Below are positions 1 to 7,777 of a stretch of 64,000 nucleotides of DNA, one piece after another. Position 1 is the first letter of the stretch, and each line of letters starts with the position of its first letter. The stretch comes from Roseiconus nitratireducens (GTDB taxonomy: Bacteria > Planctomycetota > Planctomycetia > Pirellulales > Pirellulaceae), in assembly GCF_008629675.1 (NCBI RefSeq), contig NZ_VWOX01000022.1, forward strand, positions 1-64,000, written 5' to 3'. A model generated the notes under the pieces. It saw only the letters and a program-made list of their open reading frames with translations, was not told the DNA's origin and did not search any database. A program made the position numbers and the translations under genes.

Positions 1-45
1 GGATTCTTGAAGACACCCTCCCCAAAGGCTCGTGCCTCGCCTTTG

Positions 46-64
46 ACCCTCCCGAAGGGAGGGT
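46..64. terminator. Perfect hairpin, possible terminator downstream of the minus-strand gene
   Basis: An 8-bp perfect stem (ACCCTCCC pairing with GGGAGGGT) closes over a GAA loop. A related, less perfect C-run stands at 14-23. It lies about 130 bases past the stop of the minus-strand gene ending at 194. There is no clear T-run on either side, so a terminator role is only inferred; a dispersed repeat is the alternative. The rest of 1-193 shows no gene. Confidence 0.4.
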
Positions 65-193
65 GAATTTCAGAATAGCACGTCTCTTACCGGCTCGGAA
101 AGCTGCACGACCTCCTCGCGGGATGGTAAACCAGTGAACGCCCAACACCGAGTCGGATGTTGACTTGGTATCAACGCCGGGCAGTTGATCCAA

Positions 194-625
194 TTAGGGC
201 GTGATTGCGCGGAAGAAGTTGCGGACCGGTTCGCCGGGGACGTAGACCTTGGGGCTGACGATGACTGGTTGAGCCGGGACGGCCGGATAGACGGGCGCCG
301 CGACGGGGGCGGAAGTGACCGTCGGCCGCATCACCGTGACCGGTGCGGACGGATAATAGGCAGGTCGACCGACAACGACCGGTGCGGTTGTTGGAACCGC
401 CGCAGGATAGGCCGGACGGGCAACGGTCACCGGGGAAGCCAAGGGAAGTGCCGTCCTGCCGTACGCCGGTGAGCCGTAAACGGGTGCGTTGTAGACCGGG
501 GGACTGTAAACAGGCGGACTATAGACCACCACGCCTTGTGCGGTTGCGGGCCGCGTTCCGACCAACACACCCGACAGCACCACAAGGCCGCATGCGAGGA
601 TCGTCAAGTTTCGTCGCTTAGGCAT
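194..625 (-). CDS. Secreted Val/Pro/Tyr-rich repeat protein (unknown function)
   Basis: A 143-residue protein of no recognised domain. The ATG at 625 is chosen over an upstream in-frame ATG because an AGGAG box stands 7 bases before it and because it opens directly on a typical signal peptide (KRR, then a hydrophobic stretch ending near Ala-Thr-Ala-Gln). The mature part is low-complexity: a Tyr-Ser-Pro-Pro-Val type repeat (PVYSPPVYNAPVYGSPAYG) followed by Pro/Ala/Val-rich sequence. It ends in a distinct non-repetitive tail, PGEPVRNFFRAITP, which looks like the only constrained part and may be a functional anchor. It is probably an envelope or matrix protein of the planctomycete type; that role is inference from composition and the signal peptide only. 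Confidence 0.65.
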   Translation of the reverse strand: MPKRRNLTILACGLVVLSGVLVGTRPATAQGVVVYSPPVYSPPVYNAPVYGSPAYGRTALPLASPVTVARPAYPAAVPTTAPVVVGRPAYYPSAPVTVMRPTVTSAPVAAPVYPAVPAQPVIVSPKVYVPGEPVRNFFRAITP

Positions 626-705
626 CAATCGCTCCTGCCCCTCCGGTTGGTCGTCCGGGAGGTAAAAGTGGTTTCGAGTCGAGGGCACACCGCAGGCGGC
701 AAAGA

Positions 706-909
706 TTAGCCGACGGCCACCGCGTGGGGCTCCACAATCATTTCAGCCCGCGGTACCGAATCGCTACTGAGCTCTTCGCGCCGGATCGAAACTTCCGCGG
801 GGGCTTCGATGCCGACACCAACTCGATTGCCCTTGATCGATGTGATCACAATCTCAATGTCATCGCCGATCTTGATGCGCTGTTCACGCTTTCTGGAAAG
901 TACCAACAT
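706..909 (-). CDS. csrA: Carbon storage regulator CsrA
   Basis: A 67-residue RNA-binding post-transcriptional regulator. CsrA dimers bind GGA loops in mRNA leaders and block or promote translation. The protein opens MLVLSRKREQRIKIGDDIEI, the near-invariant CsrA start, and keeps the IRREE stretch (residues 42-46) that includes the RNA-contacting Arg. Length is normal for the family. The frame stays open upstream to 1230 but that extension has no similarity to anything, so the start is fixed at 909 by family length. It stands alone: the gene downstream on the same strand is an unrelated secreted protein and the region upstream is empty for over 600 bases. Confidence 0.95.
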   Translation of the reverse strand: MLVLSRKREQRIKIGDDIEIVITSIKGNRVGVGIEAPAEVSIRREELSSDSVPRAEMIVEPHAVAVG

Positions 910-1551
910 CAAGTGGTCCCCATGGACGGGAGGTAGCGGGGCGACCGGGTCAGCACTCGGAGCAACACCTGGACGCACGCGGGTTTTATCGCTCTCCTGG
1001 CCGAAGCAAGTGGTGTGCCAAAACCCACCGTCGACGCCGCCTATCAGGCTGGGGCGGTCGCCGCCACGGCAGCCGGACCGGCAAGGGTGACCGGCAAATG
1101 GGGCTGGGGCGCGACGAATTCCGTCATTGCAGGCGTCGACGACGAAAATCCGATCGACACCCGTTGGCAGCGAGATTCCTTTTCCGGGGACCTTCCCGTC
1201 ACCCTGCTCGGCTTCCGATTGGCGTCCCATCGTTCGTGGAAATCGGTGGCTGACCTTTCAGCGACCAACGCCGCGGGAGAGTCATTTTGACAGTTTGGCA
1301 GTCTGTCCGGAGACGCCAGATTCCGCCGAAAAGTCGGCGGCCGGCGAGAGGAGACTTGCGCAAGGAGTTTCACGCCGCCGGCGGTCCTTTGCAGGCGACT
1401 CCGGCGCCCGCCGTGAAATCGTTCCGGCCGGCCGCCACAGCGACGATTCGACGAGTTCGCCCCGGCAATTTCTTTGCGGGCGTTGATGCGGCGTGCTATT
1501 GTCAACAGAGTTGAGGGTCGTCCCGTTCTCGCCAATTCGGTGGGTCGTACC
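910..1551. other. 642-base intergenic region, no gene recognised
   Basis: Between divergent csrA (starting at 909) and the small gene starting at 1552. Several overlapping open frames exist on both strands but none has a signal peptide, motif or good ribosome-binding site. I see no tRNA or other structured RNA. It presumably holds the two divergent promoters; an unrecognised small RNA is possible but unsupported. Confidence 0.4.
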
Positions 1552-1902
1552 ATGCACCGAGTCCCAATCGTTTTCTCCCAGGCAGGTCGTTGGATCGAAC
1601 GATGGCTGCCGTCATTCTCGGAGACTGAATCTGCGTTTGCCGCCGATCGAGAGATCGTTGAATTCTTTGGCGGTCCGCTGGACGGTCACCGCGAGCTGGT
1701 CGATGCGGCGAAGCTTTACCATCTGCCGCCAGCTCTCGAGATTCCACTCGTTTGCCACGCCGGTGCGCAGACTCGCTGGCTGGATGGACGCCTCGGTTCA
1801 AACGCGTTTGGGCAGGCGTCGCGCGTGGCCCTTTACGATCTGGTCCAAGAGGGCCCCGTTTGGAAGTATCGGTTCTGTCAGTTTGTGCAATCGGTCGACT
1901 GA
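1552..1902 (+). CDS. Small conserved-looking hypothetical protein, 116 aa
   Basis: I do not recognise the family. The ATG at 1552 gives a compact soluble protein without a signal peptide or membrane segment. A GGPLDGHRE stretch near residue 40 resembles short planctomycete/actinobacterial hypothetical proteins with a [FG]GG-x-D-G motif, and the C-terminus YDLVQ-x5-WKYRF is typical of that kind of small globular protein (name and purpose unknown). The frame is open further upstream to 1474, but that part is Arg-rich and looks untranslated. It is convergent with the Hsp20 genes, separated by a strong hairpin at 1931-1964. Confidence 0.6.
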   Translation: MHRVPIVFSQAGRWIERWLPSFSETESAFAADREIVEFFGGPLDGHRELVDAAKLYHLPPALEIPLVCHAGAQTRWLDGRLGSNAFGQASRVALYDLVQEGPVWKYRFCQFVQSVD

Positions 1903-1930
1903 TAGCGTCCCGAGATTCTCGCTAACAAAG

Positions 1931-1964
1931 AAAGCCTTTGGCGATTGCGACCGCCAAAGGCTTT
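1931..1964. terminator. Bidirectional terminator hairpin between convergent genes
   Basis: A 13-bp perfect stem (AAAGCCTTTGGCG at 1931-1943 and its complement at 1952-1964) with an 8-base loop. It lies midway between the stop of the plus-strand gene (1902) and the stop of the minus-strand Hsp20 gene (1993). The AAAG/CTTT ends supply a short A/T flank in both directions. This is the clearest terminator in the window. Confidence 0.8.
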
Positions 1965-1992
1965 GCAGATGGTACCGTCCGGCTGAACGAGC

Positions 1993-2415
1993 CTAGGCGG
2001 TTTTGACTTGGATTCTCCGCGGCCGTGCTTCGGCGGCTTTGGGAAGGTGGAGTGCTAAGACGCCTTGATGCAGTTCTGCCGAAATCTTTGCGGAGTCGAT
2101 CGCCTCACCGATGGTGAACGTGCGGTGAAAGTCGCCGACCTCGTATTCTGAATACAGGTGGTTGACCGACGCTCGTTTGCGACAGGTCTTTCCGTGGATC
2201 GTCAGTTGGCGGTTTTCAAACTCAATGTCCAGGCTATCCGGATCGACGCCGGGCAGGTCACCGTACAGGACCAGTTCGTCGTCACCTTCCCAGATGTCAA
2301 ATCGGGGCGCGAAGGTTGCTTCAAAAGTCTGTTCGCTGCCCACCTTCGGATCGCTTACCTGGTGCTCTCCGTTGCGGGCTTCTACGTCTTGGTTCGTTGT
2401 CATGGTCGTACTCAT
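1993..2415 (-). CDS. Small heat-shock protein (Hsp20/alpha-crystallin)
   Basis: A 140-residue ATP-independent holdase that binds unfolding proteins in the cytoplasm. The alpha-crystallin domain spans about residues 35-135: FDIWEGDDELVLYGDLPGVD opens it, ENRQLTIHGK is the middle strand pair, and HQGVLALHLPKAAEARPRRIQVK carries the family A-x-x-x-GVL-type motif (here ELHQGVLALHLPK) near its end. Two adjacent ATGs are possible (2418 and 2415); GGAGG stands 3 or 6 bases before them, so the second is preferred. It is the second gene of a two-gene Hsp20 run, 146 bases behind its paralogue. The pair differs mainly in the N-terminal arm, consistent with hetero-oligomers, which is inference. Confidence 0.93.
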   Translation of the reverse strand: MSTTMTTNQDVEARNGEHQVSDPKVGSEQTFEATFAPRFDIWEGDDELVLYGDLPGVDPDSLDIEFENRQLTIHGKTCRKRASVNHLYSEYEVGDFHRTFTIGEAIDSAKISAELHQGVLALHLPKAAEARPRRIQVKTA

Positions 2416-2561
2416 CATGGACCTCCGGTGTTTCAACGGGTGATCTCATGTCTTGAAGGTGATTGGGATGAAAGATCACACCCGGCATCTTCCCGACAGT
2501 TTGGCGAGGCTGAGGTCGCGGCTCGCATGTCACTGGCGGGAAGCCGGATGCGAAGTCACGG

Positions 2562-2996
2562 TCAGGCGGATTTCACCTGAATCCGTTTTGGTTTGACCGC
2601 TTCGCTCTTGGGCAGCGTGACGGTCAGGATGCCGTTCTTGTATTCCGCCGAGACCTTGTCGCTGTCGACGTCTCCGGGAAGTTCAATCGAGCGACCGAAC
2701 TTTCCGTAGCCGCGTTCTTGGCGGTGCCAGGTGCCGCCCTGATGTTCGGGCGGCCGACGGCTTCCTTTCAGCGTCAGCTGATTACCGACGACGTAGATCT
2801 CCAAGGATTCTTCGTCAAATCCGGGCAGCTCGGCCTCGGCGTACAAATGGTCCTCATCTTCCCAGACATTCAAGGCCGGGAATTGGCTCCCGGCGACTTG
2901 GCGTCCGGGACCTCCGCCGCGGCGTCCGAATAGACGGTCCATCTCACGGCTCAGTCGGTTCATTTCGGCGAACGGTTCCCAACGAGTGGCTAACAT
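2562..2996 (-). CDS. Small heat-shock protein (Hsp20/alpha-crystallin)
   Basis: A 144-residue Hsp20. The N-terminal arm begins MLATRWEPFAEMNRLSREMD, typical of the bacterial class with a WDPF-like start. The alpha-crystallin domain follows from about residue 40 (FPALNVWEDEDHLYAEAELP), and the C-terminal motif EYKNGILTVTLPKSE precedes the KRIQVK tail. The ATG at 2996 has a strong AGGAGGG box 8 bases upstream (read on the minus strand). It is the promoter-proximal gene of the Hsp20 pair. A 6-bp inverted repeat (GACTGC-TTG-GCAGTC, 3058-3072) lies about 60-75 bases upstream and could be part of its control region; no CIRCE or HAIR element was found. Confidence 0.94.
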   Translation of the reverse strand: MLATRWEPFAEMNRLSREMDRLFGRRGGGPGRQVAGSQFPALNVWEDEDHLYAEAELPGFDEESLEIYVVGNQLTLKGSRRPPEHQGGTWHRQERGYGKFGRSIELPGDVDSDKVSAEYKNGILTVTLPKSEAVKPKRIQVKSA

Positions 2997-3392
2997 CAAT
3001 GGTCCCTCCTCTCACAACGGTTGGAGTCACGAAAGGTAGAAAAAGTGGTTTTTGGGTGACTGCTTGGCAGTCTGAAATTGCGTTGGTCTCTAAAAGCAAC
3101 CACTGTGCCAATTGAAGTCCTGTGCCAAGGTGATGTTCGGGGCCCGTTGCTGTTCTGGCAGACGGGCTTCGGAGGTCGCGGATTGCAGCGTCGCGCTGGC
3201 GTTTGGATGTCCTGCAAGTGGCTTGCTGAATGGGCGCTTGCTAAATTGGCCGAGAGTGTGGCCGAGTCCGTTCGGAGCCATTCGCGACTGAGGGGGCCAC
3301 CCGCGATTGAGGAGCAATCCTTCAGGGCACTGGCCGGCCGGTGTGGCCCCCGCATCATCATCCCGTCCGCTTTTCCATTACGAGGCAATCTG
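2997..3392. promoter_or_regulatory. Divergent upstream region of Hsp20 and Tm-1-like genes
   Basis: 396 bases with no convincing gene. It contains the perfect inverted repeat GACTGC-TTG-GCAGTC at 3058-3072 and an A/T-rich stretch at 3038-3053 that fits a promoter of the Hsp20 pair. The frame of the plus-strand gene is open through much of it but the encoded residues look random. Confidence 0.4.
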
Positions 3393-4652
3393 TTGAGCCA
3401 AGGTCGCGTTTACGCCATCGCCACGATGGATACCAAGGGCGAGGAGATTGACTTCGTGGCGGACTGCTTGCGGTCGGCCGGCGTCGACGTGGTGACAGTC
3501 GATGTCGGCACGCTGCAACCGCCGTCGACCGTTCCGGATGTTCCCCGCGAGCAGGTCCTTGCGGTGGACGGGAACTTGGTCCCCGGACGCCAGAGTCCGT
3601 CCGACGACCAACCGGGCGATCGACCGGCGCCGGTGGGCGGGTCGGATCGCGGCCAAGCCATCTCCGCGATGGCGGAAGCATTGGCCCGTTTCCTGTCCCG
3701 AGAGTTCTCCGCCGAACGTGTCTCGGGGGTGCTGGGGATTGGCGGCAGCGGCGGGACCGCGTTGATCACCCAGGCGATGCGAGCCCTGCCGATCGGGTTG
3801 CCAAAGCTGATGGTCTCCACGGTCGCCAGCGGCAACACGGCACCCTACGTCGACTGCACCGATCTGACGATGATGTTTTCGGTGGTGGACGTCGCCGGCA
3901 TCAACACCGTTTCCGAACGTGTGTTGTCCAACGCCGCTCACGCGCTGGCCGGGATGGTGACGCATTCGACTGCCCGACGGCGCAGTCGGCCGGCGTTGGG
4001 GATGACGATGTTTGGCGTCACGACCCCCTGCGTCACCGAGGTGCGGCGTCAGTTAGACGCCGAGGGATTTGACTGCCTGGTCTTTCACGCCACCGGCACC
4101 GGCGGCCGGGCCATGGAGAAGTTGGTCGAGAGTGGGCTGATCGGCGGCGTGTTGGACATCACGACCACCGAGGTCGCTGACCAGGTTGTTGGCGGCGTGT
4201 TTCCCGCGGGGCCGGATCGCTTTGACCGCTTGATCGAGCGTCAGATCCCGCTGGTGGTCAGTTTGGGCGCGGTCGACATGGTCAATTTCGGCTCCCGCGA
4301 CACCGTGCCTTCCCAGTTCAGAGACCGAACCTTGCACGTTCACAATGCCCAAGTCACGTTGATGCGCACGACGGCTGATGAGAATCGACAAATCGCTCGC
4401 TGGATCGCCGGCAAGCTGAATCGCTCGACGGCACCGGTGACGGTGCTGGTCCCCGAGGGAGGCGTTTCAACGCTGGATGCTCCGGGCGAACCGTTCTATG
4501 ATCCCCAAGCCGATCGGGCATTGTTCGACGAACTGGAATCTTGCCTGGTGTCCGGCGACGACAGAAGGCTTGTGCGGTTACCGCAGCACATCAATGACCC
4601 GGCGTTTGCAACCGCGTTGGCTGACGAGTTCCTGCGTTTGCATTCCAGCTGA
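3393..4652 (+). CDS. Tm-1-like ATP-binding protein (UPF0261 family)
   Basis: A 419-residue protein of the UPF0261 family, the N-terminal half of plant Tm-1 (a virus resistance protein); the bacterial function is unknown. TTG at 3393 is the chosen start: GAGG stands 8 bases upstream and it places the family opening (RVYAIATMDTKGEEIDF) at the N-terminus. The ATP-binding region is rich in Gly (GVLGIGGSGGTALITQAM, about residues 112-130), then the conserved PKLMVSTVASGNTAPYV stretch. The C-terminal part has TPCVTEVRRQL and FHATGTGGRAMEKLV, both typical. Residues of about 50-85 are a Pro/Gly/Asp-rich insert. It is followed 47 bases later by a gene matching the second half of Tm-1. Confidence 0.9.
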   Translation: MSQGRVYAIATMDTKGEEIDFVADCLRSAGVDVVTVDVGTLQPPSTVPDVPREQVLAVDGNLVPGRQSPSDDQPGDRPAPVGGSDRGQAISAMAEALARFLSREFSAERVSGVLGIGGSGGTALITQAMRALPIGLPKLMVSTVASGNTAPYVDCTDLTMMFSVVDVAGINTVSERVLSNAAHALAGMVTHSTARRRSRPALGMTMFGVTTPCVTEVRRQLDAEGFDCLVFHATGTGGRAMEKLVESGLIGGVLDITTTEVADQVVGGVFPAGPDRFDRLIERQIPLVVSLGAVDMVNFGSRDTVPSQFRDRTLHVHNAQVTLMRTTADENRQIARWIAGKLNRSTAPVTVLVPEGGVSTLDAPGEPFYDPQADRALFDELESCLVSGDDRRLVRLPQHINDPAFATALADEFLRLHSS

Positions 4653-4699
4653 CAGACACGCGACGTTCCCTTCCAGGATTCCCCTTCATTTGAAAGCTC

Positions 4700-5548
4700 A
4701 TGGCAGAACAGCGAAGTGAAATACTCAGCCGGTTCCGGAGGAAGATTGCCGACGGCAAACCGATCATCGGTGGCGGAGCGGGGACGGGAATCAGCGCCAA
4801 GTGCGAGGAGGCGGGCGGCATCGACCTGATCGTGATCTACAACTCCGGCCGCTTTCGCATGGCGGGTCGCGGTTCCTTGGCGGGGCTGATGCCTTACGGC
4901 AACGCAAACGAGATCGTCAAGGAGATGGCACGCGAGGTGATCACGGCGGTTGAGCACACGCCGGTGTTGGCCGGTGTGTGCGCGACCGACCCTTTCATGC
5001 TCCGCGACCCCTTTTTGCGTGAGCTGAAGGATCTCGGTTTCGCCGGCATCCAGAATTTTCCCACCGTCGGATTGATCGACGGCACCTTTCGGGCGAATCT
5101 TGAAGAGACGGGGATGGGATTTGGCCTTGAGGTCGAATGCATCGCCGCGGCGCACGCGTTGGACCTGTTGACGACCCCCTACGCGTTTGAACCCGACCAA
5201 GCGACGGAATTGACGGCGGCCGGGGCCGACGTGATCGTTGCTCACATGGGTTTGACGACCAGCGGTACCATCGGTGCCAAGACCGCGTCAACGCTGGAAG
5301 ACTGTGTTCCCCGCGTCGCGGCGATCGCCGAAGCCGCGCGAAAGGTTCGCGATGACGTGATGGTACTGTGTCACGGTGGGCCGATCGCAATGCCCGACGA
5401 TGCCCAGTACATGCTCTCTCAGGTGGAGTCGATCGATGGGTTCTATGGTGCCAGTTCGATGGAGCGGTTGCCGACCGAAATCGCTCTGACCGAGCAGGTC
5501 AAAAAGTTCACCGCCATCCGTGGTCGTGCCGCTTCGGCCGCACCATAA
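4700..5548 (+). CDS. Phosphoenolpyruvate hydrolase-like TIM-barrel protein (Tm-1 C-terminal domain)
   Basis: A 282-residue TIM-barrel protein of the PEP-hydrolase-like/Tm-1 C-terminal family. It opens with FRRKIADGKPIIGGGAGTGI and then SAKCEEAGGIDLIVIYNSGR, and contains FRMAGRGSLAGLMPYGNAN, LAGVCATDPF and GFAGIQNFPTVGLIDG, all characteristic of this family. MGLTTSGTIGAKTASTLEDC is in the C-terminal third. In plant Tm-1 this barrel is fused to the UPF0261 domain; here the two are adjacent genes, so they probably form one complex. The reaction is not established. The ATG at 4700 (MAEQRSEILSRF) fits the family start. It is convergent with the next gene. Confidence 0.88.
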   Translation: MAEQRSEILSRFRRKIADGKPIIGGGAGTGISAKCEEAGGIDLIVIYNSGRFRMAGRGSLAGLMPYGNANEIVKEMAREVITAVEHTPVLAGVCATDPFMLRDPFLRELKDLGFAGIQNFPTVGLIDGTFRANLEETGMGFGLEVECIAAAHALDLLTTPYAFEPDQATELTAAGADVIVAHMGLTTSGTIGAKTASTLEDCVPRVAAIAEAARKVRDDVMVLCHGGPIAMPDDAQYMLSQVESIDGFYGASSMERLPTEIALTEQVKKFTAIRGRAASAAP

Positions 5549-5641
5549 GTTTCGACCGCACAATGCAACGTTGGCCGAACAATGAAACGTCGCCCGGTTG
5601 CCGAGTTTCCGCGGCACCCAGGACGTCCCGTTTCTGAGAGG

Positions 5642-6412
5642 TCATGATCTCTCGGCGGCGGGTGCCGCCGACAGGACACGTTCGATCACCCTCAGCCGGG
5701 CCGCGCTCTCCGGTCCCAAACGTTGTAACTTTCGCAGGTACAATCGCTCCTCGGCCAGGCGATCGTGAACCAATCGGGGCATCCGCTTCATGAGCAGCGG
5801 ACCGAACAGCAGGGCGGCCTCGTGGTCCAAGCCACCGTAGGCCGGATCGGTGATCGATCCGAGCCGTTGGAAGCTCAAGACGGGATAGTCCCAGTGTCCC
5901 CGAGCGATCTGTTCGTCCATCAGGTGAAAGCCGGAGCGGATGGCCCAGCGCCGCACCCATTCAGGACGCCGATTCGGTTGCAGCACCACTCGGTCAGGAA
6001 CGCGATCGGGAAATGCGTCCAGGATGCGGACGATCGTTTCGCCTCCCAATCCGCACAGACTGGCGCTGTCGACTTCACCGACCGACAGTCCCGCGAAGCC
6101 GTCGGCGAAACGCACCTCGGCGTTCAGCCCACGCAAGGAGCGCGACGAGTTTTCCAGCGGCTGGGGCTTGTTCTCGATGGCGATGCCACGCCGGATGCGG
6201 CCGGATTTGAGCAGGGCGACCAGCAAGTGTCCGTGATCGGAACCGATGTCGGCATGGGTTCCGCAACGGATCTGGCGGGCAACGGCTTTCAGTCGGTCGT
6301 CAAGTCGGGGCAAGGTGCAGGTCGTCGGAAAAGGGGCGAGCGTGGCGGGCCGTCGGCGGCCAGACGGAGTAAGCTGATGACGGCCCCTCTGTTCCGCAAA
6401 CGGTCTCATCAT
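5642..6412 (-). CDS. TrmK-like tRNA (adenine-N1)-methyltransferase family protein
   Basis: A SAM-dependent methyltransferase of the TrmK/YqfN family (COG2384), which in Firmicutes methylates A22 of tRNA. The family start LDDRLKAVARQI leads into motif I, HADIGSDHGHLLVAL. The acidic SAM ribose contact is likely the Glu of AIENKPQPLENS. VDSASLCGLGGETIVRIL matches the family CGMGG-x-T motif, and LVLQPN-type sequence (VVLQPNRRPEWVRRW) follows, then GFHLMDEQI. The ATG at 6412 gives a 33-residue Arg/Pro-rich lead that the family lacks and overlaps the divergent ATG at 6411. A TTG at 6313, just before LDDRL, is a credible alternative start although it lacks a good ribosome-binding site. Confidence 0.8.
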   Translation of the reverse strand: MMRPFAEQRGRHQLTPSGRRRPATLAPFPTTCTLPRLDDRLKAVARQIRCGTHADIGSDHGHLLVALLKSGRIRRGIAIENKPQPLENSSRSLRGLNAEVRFADGFAGLSVGEVDSASLCGLGGETIVRILDAFPDRVPDRVVLQPNRRPEWVRRWAIRSGFHLMDEQIARGHWDYPVLSFQRLGSITDPAYGGLDHEAALLFGPLLMKRMPRLVHDRLAEERLYLRKLQRLGPESAARLRVIERVLSAAPAAERS

Positions 6413-7607
6413 GAACCAATCTGTTGCCAGCCACAGCCCCCGTTTCGATCGTTGTCAGGGTCAACGGCAACCGACCGCTGCCGTTTTCCTGCTCGCGATC
6501 GCTAGCCTGCTGACTTTCGAGACCGCCCCGGCGCCGGCTCAACAAGCCGATGCGGAAACGCGAAAGCGTTTCGAGCGATTCGATCGTGACTCCGATGGCA
6601 AGTTGACCCGCCAGGAAGTTCCGCGAGCGGCCGTCTTTTCTCGGTTGGACCGGAATGATGATGGCGTGATCACGATTGAAGAAGTGGCGGGAGTGGTGGA
6701 GCGGGCCGACCAGCGGGCCGACCAGCGGGGCGTGCCCACCTCGGCGGCCAGGCCGCAGTCGTATTCCTACGGAGAGCACCGGCTGCAGCAACTGGATGTG
6801 TACGGCCCGGGCTCATCGGCGGAACCGTCTGCGGCACGACGACCGGTGATGGTGTACGTCCACGGCGGCGGCTGGCGGCGAGGCGACAAGGCGGCTGTCG
6901 GTCGCAAGCCAAGTTACTTTCTCGACCAGGATTGGATTTTCGTCAGCATCAACTATCGGCTGATTCCCGAAGGTGCTCACCCGACGAATGTGCAAGACGT
7001 GGCACGAGCCTTGGCGTGGGTCCATGACCATGCGGAACGGTTGGGAGGCGATCCCGATCGAGTTTTCTTGATGGGGCACTCGGCGGGGGCGCACCTGGCA
7101 TCGCTGGTCGCGACCGATGAGCGGCATCTGCGGGCCGCGGGAAAATCTTTGGCGATGCTTCAGGGCGTCATCGCGTTGGACACCAACGCCTACGATGTGA
7201 CGAAGGTGGCTGCCGTCGGCGGGTTGTATCACCAGGTTTTCGGGGATGACTCGGCAGGTCAGCGTGATGCGTCGCCAGCGTTTCACGTCGCGGCAGGCAA
7301 AGGAATCCCGCCGTTCCTGGTCTGCTATTCGCGAGGGATTGGACCGTGTCCGGATCCCCGCCGCGCACATTTCGCCCGATCGTTCGCCGACGCATTGTCA
7401 GCGGCCGATGTTCCGGTCCAGGTGATGGACGCCAGTGACCGGTCTCACGGCGAGATCAACGTGCGGTTTGGCGCGGCGGACGATTCCAAGGTCACCGGGC
7501 GTGCGACCGAGTTCCTGCAGCGACAATTGAGCCGGCTGGACGACAACGAAACGTCCAATTCGACCCTACCGGCGGCCGATCCGGGCTCCGCCGCGACGCA
7601 GCCCTGA
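6411..7607 (+). CDS. Secreted alpha/beta hydrolase with two EF-hands
   Basis: A 398-residue exported esterase-like enzyme. A hydrophobic segment (about residues 24-41, ending near Ala-Pro-Ala-Gln) is the signal peptide. Two EF-hand calcium loops follow: DRDSDGKLTRQE (about 59-70) and DRNDDGVITIEE (about 83-94). The alpha/beta-hydrolase domain starts near residue 125 with the oxyanion-hole motif YVHGGGWRRGDK, and the nucleophile elbow is GHSAGAHL (Ser about residue 222); the His of SDRSHGEIN near residue 347 is the likely catalytic base. This resembles carboxylesterases of the HGGGW (hormone-sensitive-lipase/BD-FAE-like) type. Substrate unknown; acetylated polysaccharides are plausible for a planctomycete. 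Its ATG touches the divergent TrmK-like start. Confidence 0.85.
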   Translation: MNQSVASHSPRFDRCQGQRQPTAAVFLLAIASLLTFETAPAPAQQADAETRKRFERFDRDSDGKLTRQEVPRAAVFSRLDRNDDGVITIEEVAGVVERADQRADQRGVPTSAARPQSYSYGEHRLQQLDVYGPGSSAEPSAARRPVMVYVHGGGWRRGDKAAVGRKPSYFLDQDWIFVSINYRLIPEGAHPTNVQDVARALAWVHDHAERLGGDPDRVFLMGHSAGAHLASLVATDERHLRAAGKSLAMLQGVIALDTNAYDVTKVAAVGGLYHQVFGDDSAGQRDASPAFHVAAGKGIPPFLVCYSRGIGPCPDPRRAHFARSFADALSAADVPVQVMDASDRSHGEINVRFGAADDSKVTGRATEFLQRQLSRLDDNETSNSTLPAADPGSAATQP

Positions 7608-7777
7608 TACAATTTGCTGCTGCGATTCTGTGCGACGGTTATCCCGACTGCCCGTGTGCCGGTTTCCAATACCCGGGTTTTCCCGTGGGCTTGGCAGCGG
7701 CACGGGTCGAGATCGTGCCGATCGCACTCCCTTCCCCCCCCACCCCCCATCTTGATCACCAGGATCAGAATCGACTG

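Noticed and set aside
706..1230. N-terminally extended CsrA
   Set aside because: The extra 107 residues have no resemblance to any protein and CsrA is about 60-70 aa throughout bacteria. The start was set at 909.
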